DNA of 34,639 nucleotides from DAIOSQ01 sp036752465 (GTDB taxonomy: Bacteria; Pseudomonadota; Gammaproteobacteria; Legionellales; Legionellaceae). The notes under the pieces are model-generated. The model did no database searches. It was given only the letters and a program-made list of their open reading frames with translations, and had not been told where the DNA came from. Positions 1 to 10,700 of the stretch are shown piece after piece. The stretch's first letter is position 1; the number at the start of each line of letters is the position of its first letter. The DNA lies in contig DAIOSQ010000002.1 in the NCBI GenBank assembly GCA_036752465.1, positions 1-34,639 of the forward strand. Direction: 5' to 3'. Made by a program: the position numbers and the translations under genes.

Positions 1-54
1 GCAAGCCGTCAAAATATTTGTCAAAAAAAGCAGCGCCAGCCATTTCTTTACCAT
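1..54 (-). CDS. Lipoprotein, N-terminal fragment cut by window edge
   Basis: Reading the minus strand from 54, an ATG opens an 18-codon stretch with a lysine pair (VKK), a hydrophobic core and the residues L-T-A-C at the window edge. This is a lipoprotein signal peptide with a good lipobox, so the mature protein would begin at the Cys and be lipid-anchored. An AAGGA ribosome-binding site lies about seven bases upstream, in the short gap after the ettA stop codon. The rest of the gene lies outside the window, so its function cannot be told. The same-strand arrangement suggests possible co-transcription with ettA. Confidence 0.6.
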   Translation of the reverse strand, partial: MVKKWLALLFLTNILTAC

Positions 55-79
55 ACTATGATCCTTACAAAACGCTTAG

Positions 80-1753
80 TTATGCTTGCAGATGACGATA
101 TCTGATGCGCGCAGGTTGGTCCGCTTGATCGCCCAAGCGACGGTGACGATCTGCCTCATAATCTGTATAATTGCCTTCAATGAAAACCGCTTGAGAATCA
201 CCTTCAAATGCCAGAAAATGGGTGCACACCCGATCTAAAAACCAACGATCGTGGGATACCACAATGGCACTTCCCGGAAAGCTCAATAAAGCTTCTTCAA
301 GGGCCCGCAAAGTTTCAACATCAAGATCATTGCTTGGCTCATCTAAAATTAAGACATTCGCGCCTTGCTTGAGCAGCTTAGCCAAATGCACACGATTGCG
401 TTCACCACCTGATAATTGTGCAATCCGTTTTTGCTGATCTGCACCTTTGAAGTTAAACCGCCCGACATAAGCGCGCGAGGGCATCTGAAATGCGCCAACT
501 TGCAGAATATCCTGGCCATCGGAAATTTCCTGCCATACTGTGTGCTCCCCGTGCAAATCATCACGCATTTGGTCCACATAAGCCATTTGCACGGTCTCAC
601 CTATACGAATTTCACCGTCATCTATGGTTTCCTGGCCAGTCAACAGTTTTAAAAAGGTTGATTTTCCAGCACCATTTGGACCAATAATACCCAAAATGCC
701 ACCTTTTGGTAAACGAAAACTCAACTTATCAAACAATACGCGGCCGGCGAAAGACTTGGCTAAGTTGATCCCCTCAATCACCAAATCACCTAAGCGCTCA
801 CCTGGTGGAATGTAAATTTCATTGGTCTCATTGCGCTTCTGAAATTCTTTAGAATTCATTTCCTCAAAACGAGCCAGACGCGCTTTATTTTTGGCATGCC
901 GACCTTTGGGCGACATTCTTACCCACTCTAATTCGGTTTTGATGGCTTTGATATGCGATTGCTCTTGCTTGGTCTCCTGCTGCAAGCGCACCTCTTTCTG
1001 CTCAAGCCAAGCAGAATAATTGCCTTTGTAAGGAATACCCTCACCTCTATCTAATTCAAGTATCCATTCTGCTGCATTATCCAGAAAATAGCGATCGTGG
1101 GTGATGGCGACCACCGTACCGGTGAATTTTTCTAAGTATTGCTCCAGCCATGCCACACTCTCTGCATCCAAATGATTGGTGGGTTCATCCAACAACAACA
1201 TATCAGGATTGGATAACAACAAACGACATAAAGCCACCCTTCTGCGCTCTCCCCCTGAAAGTATGCCGATGCTGCTGTCCCATTCGGGCAGACGCAAAGC
1301 AGCGGATGCAACCGACAATTTTCGTTCAAGCTCCCAACCATTTTGGGCTTCAATTTGCTGCTGCAACTCCCCTTGTTCTGCCAAAAGTGTTGTCATGTCA
1401 TCATCACTCATAGGCTCAGCAAAGCGCTGACTGATTTCATCAAACCTAACCAGACACTGTTTAAGCTCAGCAACTGCCTCTTCAACCACCTCACGCACGG
1501 TCTTGTCAAGATCCATCTCGGGTTCCTGGGGGAGATAACCAATCTTGATACCTGGTTGCGCTCTGGCTTCACCTTCAAAACGAGTATCTATGCCCGCCAT
1601 AATCCGTAGCAAGGTTGATTTACCAGAACCATTCAGTCCAAGAACACCAATTTTTGCCCCCGGCAGAAAACTCAATGAAATGTCTTTGAGAATAAATTTT
1701 TGATTGTCGACAATCTTGCCGAGGCGATTCATGGTATAAATGTATTGGGACAT
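80..1753 (-). CDS. ettA: Energy-dependent translational throttle protein EttA (ABC-F)
   Basis: Cytosolic ABC-F ATPase that binds the ribosomal E site and gates the first elongation step according to ATP/ADP level. Two ABC domains are visible: the first has GLNGSGKST, LSGGERRRV and LLLDEPTNHLD; the second has GPNGAGKST, LSGGERNRV and LILDEPSNDLD. Between them is the basic, helical linker characteristic of ABC-F proteins. It has no membrane segments. At 557 residues it matches the family length (about 555). The start is put at the ATG at 1753, which gives MSQYIYTMNRLGK as in known EttA; a GTG two codons upstream is the alternative. The opening residues and the NHLD/NDLD pair favour EttA over Uup or YheS. 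Confidence 0.95.
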   Translation of the reverse strand: MSQYIYTMNRLGKIVDNQKFILKDISLSFLPGAKIGVLGLNGSGKSTLLRIMAGIDTRFEGEARAQPGIKIGYLPQEPEMDLDKTVREVVEEAVAELKQCLVRFDEISQRFAEPMSDDDMTTLLAEQGELQQQIEAQNGWELERKLSVASAALRLPEWDSSIGILSGGERRRVALCRLLLSNPDMLLLDEPTNHLDAESVAWLEQYLEKFTGTVVAITHDRYFLDNAAEWILELDRGEGIPYKGNYSAWLEQKEVRLQQETKQEQSHIKAIKTELEWVRMSPKGRHAKNKARLARFEEMNSKEFQKRNETNEIYIPPGERLGDLVIEGINLAKSFAGRVLFDKLSFRLPKGGILGIIGPNGAGKSTFLKLLTGQETIDDGEIRIGETVQMAYVDQMRDDLHGEHTVWQEISDGQDILQVGAFQMPSRAYVGRFNFKGADQQKRIAQLSGGERNRVHLAKLLKQGANVLILDEPSNDLDVETLRALEEALLSFPGSAIVVSHDRWFLDRVCTHFLAFEGDSQAVFIEGNYTDYEADRHRRLGDQADQPARIRYRHLQA

Positions 1754-1839
1754 ATTCACTCACGATTAAATAGCGCAAAGCGGCAGCATAAAGCAAAGCT
1801 TAAAAAAGTCAATCATGCGACGCTAAGCGGACTGCTTGT

Positions 1840-2862
1840 CTACCAATACAAGGTCACTTTTCCAGATTGAGATGATCGCATCAAGGCAAAAGCTTCCTGA
1901 TATTGGTCGAAGGAAAACTCATGGGTGATGACCGGCGACACTGCGAGATTACTTTGCAACATCCCCAGCATGGTGTCCCAGGTAGCAAACATTTCTCGCC
2001 CATATATACCCCTCAGGGTTAACCCTTTAAATATAACTTGGTTCCAATCAATGAGCATAGAACTGGCCGGAATCCCAAGGATCGCAATGTTACCGCCGTA
2101 TGCTATGGCTGCTAACAAATCATGCCATGCAGCTTGCTGACCAGACATCTCAAAACCGACCGCAAACCCATCCTGCATTTCCAAACTGGCCATCACTGTC
2201 GACAAAGCTTGCTGCTGCACATTCACCGCGTAGGTCGCCCCCATTTTGCGAGCAATATCCAGCCTGTATTCATTCACGTCTGTCATGACCACACGGTTAG
2301 CACCCATGTGGCGAACCACGGCAAGCAGCATCAAGCCAATAGGACCCGCTCCCGTGATGAGTATATCTTTGCCAGCCAAGGGAAACGAAGTGGCACAATG
2401 CACCGCGTTGCCCAAAGGATCGAGAATTGCAGCAACTTGGGTAGACAATCCTGGTGGCAGTGTGATCACATTGGTTGCTGGCAACACCAAAAACTCAGCG
2501 AAACAACCTGGGCGATGTACCCCCAACCCCAAGGTTTTGGCACACATATGCGGCTTACCCGCACGACAATTACGGCAGTTCCAGCATACAATATGGCCCT
2601 CAGCAGAAACCGTTTGTCCTAGGCTCAAGCCAGTCACAGCAGAGCCAAACGCAACAATCTCACCCACAAATTCATGCCCTATCGTCATGGGGAGCGGAAT
2701 ATTGGCCTGCGCCCATTGATCCCAATCGTAGATATGGATATCCGTGCCACAAATAGAAGCCTGTTGTACTTTGATCAAAACTTCGTCTGCGCCATAGCTA
2801 GGTACCGGCACATCCATGAGCCACAACCCTGAGCATGCATTTTTTTTAACCAATGCTTTCAT
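1840..2862 (-). CDS. tdh: L-threonine 3-dehydrogenase
   Basis: NAD-dependent oxidation of L-threonine to 2-amino-3-ketobutyrate, the first step of threonine degradation to glycine and acetyl-CoA. It is a 340-residue zinc-dependent medium-chain dehydrogenase (E. coli enzyme 341). Visible are the catalytic-zinc Cys38 and the GHE pair His63-Glu64, the structural-zinc cysteines 93, 96, 99 and 107, and the Rossmann motif GAGPIGLM. An AGGAG site lies five bases before the ATG. It follows kbl by 16 bases on the same strand, the usual kbl-tdh operon, so the unstable intermediate can pass directly to the next enzyme. Confidence 0.96.
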   Translation of the reverse strand: MKALVKKNACSGLWLMDVPVPSYGADEVLIKVQQASICGTDIHIYDWDQWAQANIPLPMTIGHEFVGEIVAFGSAVTGLSLGQTVSAEGHIVCWNCRNCRAGKPHMCAKTLGLGVHRPGCFAEFLVLPATNVITLPPGLSTQVAAILDPLGNAVHCATSFPLAGKDILITGAGPIGLMLLAVVRHMGANRVVMTDVNEYRLDIARKMGATYAVNVQQQALSTVMASLEMQDGFAVGFEMSGQQAAWHDLLAAIAYGGNIAILGIPASSMLIDWNQVIFKGLTLRGIYGREMFATWDTMLGMLQSNLAVSPVITHEFSFDQYQEAFALMRSSQSGKVTLYW

Positions 2863-2878
2863 GCGAACTCCTAATAGC

Positions 2879-4063
2879 TTAAATCAGCTGCAATTCACGC
2901 CCTACTTTAGCAAAAGCATGCAACGCCTGGTCTAAATGACTGATCTCATGACCTGCTGACATTTGTGTGCGAATACGCGCCAAGCCCTTAGGAACCACTG
3001 GAAAAGAAAACCCTATCACATAGATGCCTTCTGCCAATAAACGACGTGCCATTTCGGTTGCTAAGCTCGCATCGTGTAACATCACGGGAATGATTGGATG
3101 CTCACCAGGAATCAAATCAAACCCAAGTTTGCTCATGCCTGCGCGAAAATAAGCACTATTGTGCCTTAATTTTTCCAGTAAATCTGCGCTATTGGCAAGC
3201 ATATTCAAAGCAACCAACGAAGTATGCGCTATCATGGGCGCTAAGCTATTGGAAAACAGATAAGGCCGCGAACGTTGGCGCAGCCAACTGATCGTAGCTT
3301 TGCTGGCAGCGACGTAACCACCAGACGCACCACCCAATGCTTTACCCAAAGTACCTGTTAAAATATCCACTCGATCCATTACACCAAAATGTTCAGGCGT
3401 GCCTCTACCGGTCTGTCCCATGAAACCAACCGCATGCGAATCATCCACCATCAAAACAGCATCATATTGTTCGGCTAACGCACAAATGTGCGGTAAGTTT
3501 GCCAAAGTGCCATCCATAGAAAAAACTCCGTCGGTGGCAATCAAACGAAAGCGCGCAGATTGCGCCGCCACCAACATCCGCTCAAGATCCGCCATATCGT
3601 TGTTTGCATAGCGATAACGCTGCGCTTTACATAAGCGAATACCATCAATAATGCTGGCATGATTTAAAGCATCGCTGATAATGGCATCTTCTTCGGTCAA
3701 TAAGGTTTCAAAAAGACCTGTATTGGCATCAAAGCAAGAGGAGTACAAAATAGTCTCTTCTTTGTTGAGATAAAAACTGATCGCTTGCTCTAGCTGTTTA
3801 TGGGGGGTTTGTGTACCGCAGATAAAACGCACAGAAGCCATACCATAACCGTAGACTGATAGCGCTGATTGTGCTGCTTCCACTAAACTTGGATGATTGG
3901 CAAGACCCAGGTAATTGTTAGCACAGAGATTGATCACCTGCTTATCATTTACCACAATAGCAGCTTGCTGCGCACTGCTGATTTCGCGCTCTGTTTTAAA
4001 AAGCCCCTCTTGGCTGAGTTTGTCTAATTCAGTATGCAAAAAATCATCCAGACGCTTGTGCAT
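2879..4063 (-). CDS. kbl: Glycine C-acetyltransferase (2-amino-3-ketobutyrate CoA ligase)
   Basis: PLP enzyme that cleaves 2-amino-3-ketobutyrate with CoA to glycine and acetyl-CoA, acting directly after Tdh. It is 394 residues, a fold-type I alpha-oxoamine synthase. The PLP lysine is Lys241 in TGTLGKALGG; NHAS (His136) and VDDSH (Asp207, His210) are the cofactor and substrate residues of this group. KbI is preferred over BioF, HemA or Spt by the N-terminal sequence and by the tdh gene 16 bases downstream. The ATG is preceded by AAAGGAG at seven bases, so the start is secure. It is the first gene of the kbl-tdh unit and is divergent from the pcm-family gene. Confidence 0.95.
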   Translation of the reverse strand: MHKRLDDFLHTELDKLSQEGLFKTEREISSAQQAAIVVNDKQVINLCANNYLGLANHPSLVEAAQSALSVYGYGMASVRFICGTQTPHKQLEQAISFYLNKEETILYSSCFDANTGLFETLLTEEDAIISDALNHASIIDGIRLCKAQRYRYANNDMADLERMLVAAQSARFRLIATDGVFSMDGTLANLPHICALAEQYDAVLMVDDSHAVGFMGQTGRGTPEHFGVMDRVDILTGTLGKALGGASGGYVAASKATISWLRQRSRPYLFSNSLAPMIAHTSLVALNMLANSADLLEKLRHNSAYFRAGMSKLGFDLIPGEHPIIPVMLHDASLATEMARRLLAEGIYVIGFSFPVVPKGLARIRTQMSAGHEISHLDQALHAFAKVGRELQLI

Positions 4064-4245
4064 ATTTTTCTCCTTTAGCCGCCTTGTTTAAGACGCGTTA
4101 TCCTTGGATACTGGCAAGATAACCGCTGCCAAGCTACCAAATCCAACATGATCTTCACACCTCGCCGATTTATATCATAAAAAGTATGCGTATTTTAATA
4201 ATTCTTGGTAAAATTTAAAAAATTCTATTCAGGATGGACATAACC

Positions 4246-4899
4246 ATGAATGGCACAACTGCACAAATCAATATGATCAAGCAACAACTGCGCACCGGCA
4301 ACATCGTTGATGAAAAAATTATCCAACTATATCAAGACATCTTGCGTGAGGATTTTGTCCCTGCAGCACACCAGCTGTTTGCGTATTCTGATATGCACAT
4401 ACCCTTACTGCATGGGCAATATATGCTTACCCCCCTTGAAGAAGCCTCTATTTTACAAGCATTGGCTTTGCAGGGTACAGAGACGGTACTCGAGGTGGGC
4501 ACAGGCAGTGGTTTTCTAACCGCAATGTTGAGCCGCTTATGTCACAAAGTCCACAGCTTAGATTATTTCGCGGATTTCACCCAGCAAGCCCAAAAGCTTT
4601 TGCACCAGTACGGTTGTCATAACGTCGAACTGCACACTTTAGATGGCTCTCGCGGCTGGTATGATCATGCGCCTTTTGATATCATCGTCCTGACTGGTGG
4701 GCTGCCAGCATTATATGATGTGCATCGTTTACAAGTCATACCCGGCGGTAAATTATTTGCCATCATTGGCGAAGATCCCGTTATGCAGGGTCAGCTGCAT
4801 CAGCAGCAAAGCAACGGTGAATGGCATGTGCAAAACCTATTTTCCACCGATATCCCGATGCTCATAGAACCGATGCAGCACAAAAAATTTGTATTTTAA
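4246..4899 (+). CDS. Protein-L-isoaspartate O-methyltransferase family protein
   Basis: SAM-dependent methyltransferase of the Pcm family, 217 residues. Motif I reads VLEVGTGSGFLT and a second conserved block reads FDIIVLTGGLP. The opening MNGTTAQINMIKQQLRTGNI resembles the proteobacterial Pcm-like proteins that begin ARxNMIxQQIRP; these may not have the classical repair specificity. An upstream in-frame ATG at 4234 lies inside the GGATGG that serves as the ribosome-binding site for 4246, so 4246 is chosen. It stands at the head of the plus-strand run towards ttcA and proS and is divergent from kbl. True isoaspartyl repair versus another carboxyl methylation cannot be decided from sequence. 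Confidence 0.85.
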   Translation: MNGTTAQINMIKQQLRTGNIVDEKIIQLYQDILREDFVPAAHQLFAYSDMHIPLLHGQYMLTPLEEASILQALALQGTETVLEVGTGSGFLTAMLSRLCHKVHSLDYFADFTQQAQKLLHQYGCHNVELHTLDGSRGWYDHAPFDIIVLTGGLPALYDVHRLQVIPGGKLFAIIGEDPVMQGQLHQQQSNGEWHVQNLFSTDIPMLIEPMQHKKFVF

Positions 4900-5036
4900 T
4901 AGGCTACAGCTGCATAATGTGTCCATAGCAACCACTAAGCACCACCCCGCAGACCCGTCATCACGCTGACAAAGCTGTTTGCCATTGACTGGCCCCACGG
5001 CTGTGCATCTTCTTCTGCTACCAAATTGAGTAACCC

Positions 5037-5888
5037 ATGAATATATCAACCATTGAAAAAAAACTGCTGCACTATACCGGCAAAGCGATTCACGATTTTA
5101 ACATGATTCAAAAAGGCGACCGCGTCATGGTGTGTTTATCCGGCGGTAAAGATTCATTCTCTTTATTATCTATATTAGAAAAATTACGCCAGCGCTCACA
5201 ACAGAAATTCACTATCTTCTCGTTCACGTTGGATCAGGCACAGCCGGGCTATGATGACACCGCATTAAAACATTGGTTGGTGGATAAAAAAATCCCCCAT
5301 GAAGTGCTCACTCGCGACACTTACAGCATTGTCAAAGAAAAAATTCCAGCAGGCAACACTTACTGTTCGCTCTGCTCACGTTTAAGACGCGGGATTATCT
5401 ATCGCTATGCCGAAGAGCATGGCTTCACTAAAATTGCCTTAGGGCATCATCGCGACGATTTGATTCGCACGCTATTGATGTCTATCCTATACAATGGCGA
5501 AATTCGCTCGATGCCGCCTAAGTTATTATCAGACAATAAAAAACATATGGTCATTCGTCCATTTTGCTACGTGCAAGAAAACGATATTATCGCCTACGCC
5601 CAGGCGCAACAATATCCGATTATTCCTTGTACGTTATGTGGGTCACAAGATAATTTAGCACGCAAACGCATCGGGCATCTGATCGACACATTGGCCAAAG
5701 AAAATGTCAAAATACCCAGCAATATCTTGAGTGCGCTGCAAAATATTAGACCAAGCCAGTTAATGGATCAGCAATTATGGGATTTTAAACATTTAGAAAA
5801 TGATCTAGCTGAGCCCAGACAATCCCTAAATGAATCAATAATTTCTGATATTATGCTAGATTTGCCCACAGCTTCTACGATAACATAA
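5037..5888 (+). CDS. ttcA: tRNA 2-thiocytidine(32) synthetase TtcA
   Basis: Fe-S-dependent ATP pyrophosphatase that thiolates cytidine 32 in certain tRNAs. It is 283 residues with the PP-loop SGGKDS at 35-40 and the TtcA cysteine pairs CSLC (Cys110, Cys113) and CTLCGSQDN (Cys198, Cys201). These include the cysteines that hold the iron-sulfur cluster in this family. GHHRDD around residue 137-141 is the second ATP-site signature. TtcA rather than TilS or MnmA is clear from the CxxC pairs and the SRLRRG that follows. The ribosome-binding site is weak. It follows the Pcm-like gene after 137 bases with no visible terminator. Confidence 0.95.
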   Translation: MNISTIEKKLLHYTGKAIHDFNMIQKGDRVMVCLSGGKDSFSLLSILEKLRQRSQQKFTIFSFTLDQAQPGYDDTALKHWLVDKKIPHEVLTRDTYSIVKEKIPAGNTYCSLCSRLRRGIIYRYAEEHGFTKIALGHHRDDLIRTLLMSILYNGEIRSMPPKLLSDNKKHMVIRPFCYVQENDIIAYAQAQQYPIIPCTLCGSQDNLARKRIGHLIDTLAKENVKIPSNILSALQNIRPSQLMDQQLWDFKHLENDLAEPRQSLNESIISDIMLDLPTASTIT

Positions 5889-6047
5889 GAAACCATTCGT
5901 TATTAATGGCGCTTGCGTATGGCTGAGATCGCCCTCAACACTTTATACCGTAAATTGCGAATTTCATGATATCCTGACAACCAACACGGCTCCAAGTCAA
6001 ACGCAACAAAATTGCGATCATCCCCTTCATGCGCAATAGGAGATAAC

Positions 6048-7763
6048 ATGCGTGCATCACAATGGTTTTATGCCACTTTAAAAGAAACACCGCATGATGC
6101 TGAAATAGTTTCGCATCAATTAATGCTTCGCGCCGGCATGATTCGCAAGCTCGGCTCCGGTCTGTATACCTGGTTACCCATGGGACTCAAGGTACTGCAA
6201 AAAGTAGAACATATTGTACGCACCGAAATGAACCGCGCAGGTGCACTTGAAATCCTCATGCCAGCAGTGCAACCGGCTGAGTTATGGCAAGAAACTGGAC
6301 GGTGGCAAGCCTTTGGTAACCAATTGTTAACCATGAAAGATAACAATCAACGGGACTATTGTTTTGGTCCGACCCACGAAGAAGTGATCACCGATTTGAT
6401 GCGCAATGAATTACAATCCTACAAAGAATTACCCATCACGCTCTATCAAATCCAGACTAAATTTCGTGATGAAATCAGACCACGTTTTGGCGTGATGCGT
6501 GCGCGTGAATTTATCATGAAAGATGCGTATTCTTTTCATTTAGACAGCAACTGCCTACAGCAGGCTTATGCTACTATGTATCAAGCCTATACGGCGATTT
6601 TTGCACGCCTTGGGCTACGTTTTCGGGCTGTAGAAGCCGATACCGGTGCGATAGGCGGTGCCGTATCACATGAATTTCAAGTATTGGCTGACGCTGGAGA
6701 GGATGTGCTGGTGTACAGTGATTCCAGCGACTACGCTGCCAATATCGAACAAGCCACTTCGCTGCGACCAGCCAAGGCAGCTGCCAGCAGCCAACCCATG
6801 CAAAAAATAGCCACGCCAGGCAAAAAGACCATTGAACAAGTTGCTTGTTTTTTAAATATTGCGCCAGGAAACATCCTGAAAACACTCATAGTCGAGGGAT
6901 CCGAGTCACCCATGGTGGCACTGGTACTGTGCGGAGACGACAGCTTAAATGAGGTTAAAGCAGCCAAACATCCACTGGTTAAGTCACCGTTGCGCCTAGT
7001 CACCGATGAACAGGTACAGCAACAGTTATCGCTACCGGTAGGTTTTCTTGGACCGGTGAAGCTTGCCATCCCAGTTATTGCCGATTTTCATGCCTTGGCA
7101 TTATCCTCCTTCATTTGCGGCGCCAACGAACAAGACATGCATTGTGTAGATGCCGTTTGGCAGAGAGATGCTGAATATCATGATGCATATGATCTGCGCA
7201 ATGTGAAAGTGGGTGATCAAAGCCCCGATGGCCAAGGCACCTTGCAAACATGTCGCGGCATTGAAGTCGGTCATATTTTCCAATTAGGCGAAAAATATGC
7301 GCAAGCCATGCAAGCCCAAGTTATTAATGAACATGGGCAACAACAAACGCTTACTATGGGCTGTTACGGCTTGGGAATTTCGCGGGTGGTTGCTGCCGCA
7401 ATCGAGCAGAACCATGATGACAAAGGCATCATCTGGCCCAGCGCTATCGCCCCATTCACCCTAGTCATCATACCAATCCAGAGCAATCGTAATCCACTGC
7501 TATTAGAAACCGCAGAAAACCTATATGCAATTTGCCGACAGCAAGGCATTGATGTCTTACTCGATGATAGATCAGCAAGACCAGGGGTATTATTCGCCGA
7601 TAACGACTTGATCGGCATACCACATCGACTGGTTATCAGTGAGCGCAACTTTGATCAGGGCTTAATCGAGTATAAAGGGCGCTGTGATGAAACCACAACA
7701 TTGTGGCCACTGGCAGAGGTGCATACCTTGCTAGCAGCTAAGCTGCAAGACGACAACCGTTAG
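6048..7763 (+). CDS. proS: Proline--tRNA ligase
   Basis: Class II aminoacyl-tRNA synthetase charging tRNA-Pro. It is 571 residues of the bacterial long form: catalytic core with motif 2 around TKFRDEIRPRFGVMRAREF, an inserted editing (YbaK/INS-like) domain at roughly residues 220-390, then motif 3 (TMGCYGLGISRVVAA) and a C-terminal anticodon-binding domain. The start at 6048 (MRASQWFYATLKE) has AGGAG five bases upstream. A longer in-frame reading begins at 6012, but its extra 12 residues do not match the family. It ends 15 bases from the convergent CheB/CheR hybrid gene. Confidence 0.97.
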   Translation: MRASQWFYATLKETPHDAEIVSHQLMLRAGMIRKLGSGLYTWLPMGLKVLQKVEHIVRTEMNRAGALEILMPAVQPAELWQETGRWQAFGNQLLTMKDNNQRDYCFGPTHEEVITDLMRNELQSYKELPITLYQIQTKFRDEIRPRFGVMRAREFIMKDAYSFHLDSNCLQQAYATMYQAYTAIFARLGLRFRAVEADTGAIGGAVSHEFQVLADAGEDVLVYSDSSDYAANIEQATSLRPAKAAASSQPMQKIATPGKKTIEQVACFLNIAPGNILKTLIVEGSESPMVALVLCGDDSLNEVKAAKHPLVKSPLRLVTDEQVQQQLSLPVGFLGPVKLAIPVIADFHALALSSFICGANEQDMHCVDAVWQRDAEYHDAYDLRNVKVGDQSPDGQGTLQTCRGIEVGHIFQLGEKYAQAMQAQVINEHGQQQTLTMGCYGLGISRVVAAAIEQNHDDKGIIWPSAIAPFTLVIIPIQSNRNPLLLETAENLYAICRQQGIDVLLDDRSARPGVLFADNDLIGIPHRLVISERNFDQGLIEYKGRCDETTTLWPLAEVHTLLAAKLQDDNR

Positions 7764-7778
7764 CCAGCAACCACAGGA

Positions 7779-10700
7779 TCATAGCACAAACTGATTTTTA
7801 CCCTGCTGTTTCGCAAGGTACATGTTGTGATCAGCATGCTTTAAGATAGCACGCTCAGTTTTACCATGCACTGGATACAGCGCCAGCCCCATGCTGATGG
7901 TGACCGGTACTTTAATTTTCTCAATCAGCAGCGGCTCAGTAAAAGCACTGATAACCCGCGCAGCTACGGCACGCAACTCTTCTGAATTGGTCATATCCTC
8001 CAGCAAGATTGCAAATTCATCGCCGCCCATGCGTGCCAATAAATCGCTAACACGCAGAAAAGACGTGAGTATTTGCGTGACACGACATAAAACCTCGTCA
8101 CCAAAATGATGTCCCCAAGTATCGTTGATACTTTTAAAGTTGTCCAAATCGACAAAAATCACTGCAACTTGCTGCTGATTGCGCTTAGCGCGTGCAATGG
8201 CATGCACAGTCGCATCAATAAATGCTAGCTTATTACATGCTTTGGTCAAAAAATCATTATAGGCCATTTGCTTCAGGAAATTTTCATGTTCTTTTAAAAC
8301 TGTGATATTGGTGATGGTGCCGATCACACGCACCACCTTGCCTTGGTGGTTGAGAATACCCTTGCGACGAGAAAGTGCCCAAACGATATCACCGTTTTTG
8401 TGCCTAAATCTCAAGGTAGTGATCATGGGCTGGGTACTATTGTTGGCAAGGTATACGTCCATTTTAGCCCGAACCAAATGTCGATCTTCGGCGAGCATTA
8501 ATTGCTCATAAGTTTCCAGCAAATTGGGCAACTCATAATCTGCATAGCCTAAGGTCTTTTTTAATAATGGACTTAAATAGACCTGCTGAGTGATGAGATC
8601 CAAATCCCACCAACCATCCGTAATGGCATCTAAGCCCAAATTCAAATGCTCAGCATCAATAATTTTTTCTTCTAACCAATAACGCTCGGTCATATCGAAA
8701 CAAACGCCGGTGAGATATGGTTGTTCCTTTGATTCATCATAATGCATCGTAGCGGAACAAGAGAGATAACGCACATTGCCATTTTGTTGCACGATCCGGA
8801 AACTTTGGTCAAAATCGGTATTGTTTAAACTGACCTGGGCAAACGCTTGTTCAACACTCTTGCGATCGTCTTGATGGACGCTGGCAAGAAACTGCTGCAA
8901 TTTCTGCAAGCTAGATGATTTATCTAAGCCCAAAATATATTGAATTGTATCGTCATAACTGAACGCATCGTTGCTCATATCAACGTGCCAGACCCCAATA
9001 ATGCCTGCTTTGAGTGCTAAGCCTAAATCTTTTTCTATGGCTATTTTTTGTTGTTGTAACGCTTTGGTATAATGAATATCGGTTAATGTGATCACTACGC
9101 CGACGGCTTCTTGACTCTGGTAGGCATAATATGGAACCATTTTTAAAAAATACCAATGGTTCTGCTGGTTTTTTACTTCGCTCTCGTATGGTTTATTATG
9201 CTGTAAAACGCCGGCTACTAGATCCATGAAGTGCTCAAGTTGTAACGTGTGCCGAAAGTTTTTCAGTGGACGTCCGATGTCATGACTGACCAAGTGGAAA
9301 AATTTTTCCATAGCAGGCGTAAACATCCGGATTTCTAGTTGGCTATTGAGAATAATAGTCGATATTTCTGCACTGCTGATTAAGTTTAGGATGTCATTTT
9401 TAGCTTCAACAACGTCTTCGATTGATTTTGCCCGCTCAGCACTCAAATTGTATAACTCTTCATTGACTGATTGCAATTCTTCATTCGCGGATTGTAATTC
9501 TTCATTCGACGACATCAACTCTTCATTGGTTGCCTGTATTTCCTCATTGATTGTTTCCATATTTTCCATGGAAGATTGTAACAAGACTCTGGTATCGGCA
9601 AGTTCGGTCTCGAGCGCAACAATGACATGATGATGGTGTGTGTCCTCAGCGGATCCGGCAACAATAATATCTGCTACAGGTTTTGGTTCTGACGTAGTTT
9701 GGTCTATACGGATCCAATAATATGTGATTTTTTGCGAGCTATCACAAATAGGATGCACAGCCATTTTGACGATATGTTGCTGGTCATTAGCCTGGTGCAT
9801 CACAATGTTATCATAGGTCACCGGCATGAGTTTATGCTTCACTTTATGCAAGGCGATGATGAGTGGTCCTTTTAACTCATCTACAATAATTTTTGGTAAG
9901 ATGAGGGTCGGTGCCCCCTCTGGATAGATCAGCAATGCGCGCGCTTGACCGATACAATGCCTCACCGTCAGCGTGTCATCAATAATAAATCCGGATGACA
10001 CCACGTCCTGCAATATGGCGTGATACGCGTACAATGGCAAGGATGCCGTAGCTCCTGGTTGCTGTGCAAGATTGGGGAGTTGTTTGCTCAAGGGATCGAC
10101 ATAAGCTTGCCGTAAAAATTTTGTGTGCCCGCTGTGTTTAATTTTCTTGAAAATTTTCCAATGTTGATTTTTTACAATCAAATCAGGCATCAAAGAAACC
10201 AGACCCTCACTTGGCCCTAAAAATAAAAAACCACCCACATTGAGACTAAAACGCAACATATCCGTGACATGTTTTTGCTCTTGATGATTGATATAAATTA
10301 ACAAATTGCGGCAGCAAACCAAATCCATTTTGGTAAACGGTGGATCATTCAACACGTTATGGGTGATGAATAAGATCTTTTGCTTAATTTCTGGGATAAT
10401 TTGGTAGTGCTCTGCTGATTTGATAAAATATTTATCTAGCAATGCTTTCGGCACAGATGCGACCGCCTGATGCGAGTAGCAGCCTTTTTTTGCTTGTTTG
10501 ATAAATGCTGGGCAAACATCCGATGCGAATATTTTCACCGCAAACGGTACATGTTGCTCCTCGGCATATTCTTTTAACAAAATCGCCACGCTGTATGCCT
10601 CTTCACCCGTTGCGCAAGGATTTATCCAAATGCGGATCTCTTCTTGCTGTTTGGCACGTTTGCTGAATAACGCCGGTATAACTTGCGCTTTTAAGATGGC

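Noticed and set aside
1760..1839. Possible terminator between tdh and ettA
   Set aside because: The only stem is four bases (AAGC/GCTT) and the T run lies too far downstream.
2122..2622. 166-codon plus-strand open frame opposite tdh
   Set aside because: It lies wholly inside tdh on the other strand and has no recognisable domain.
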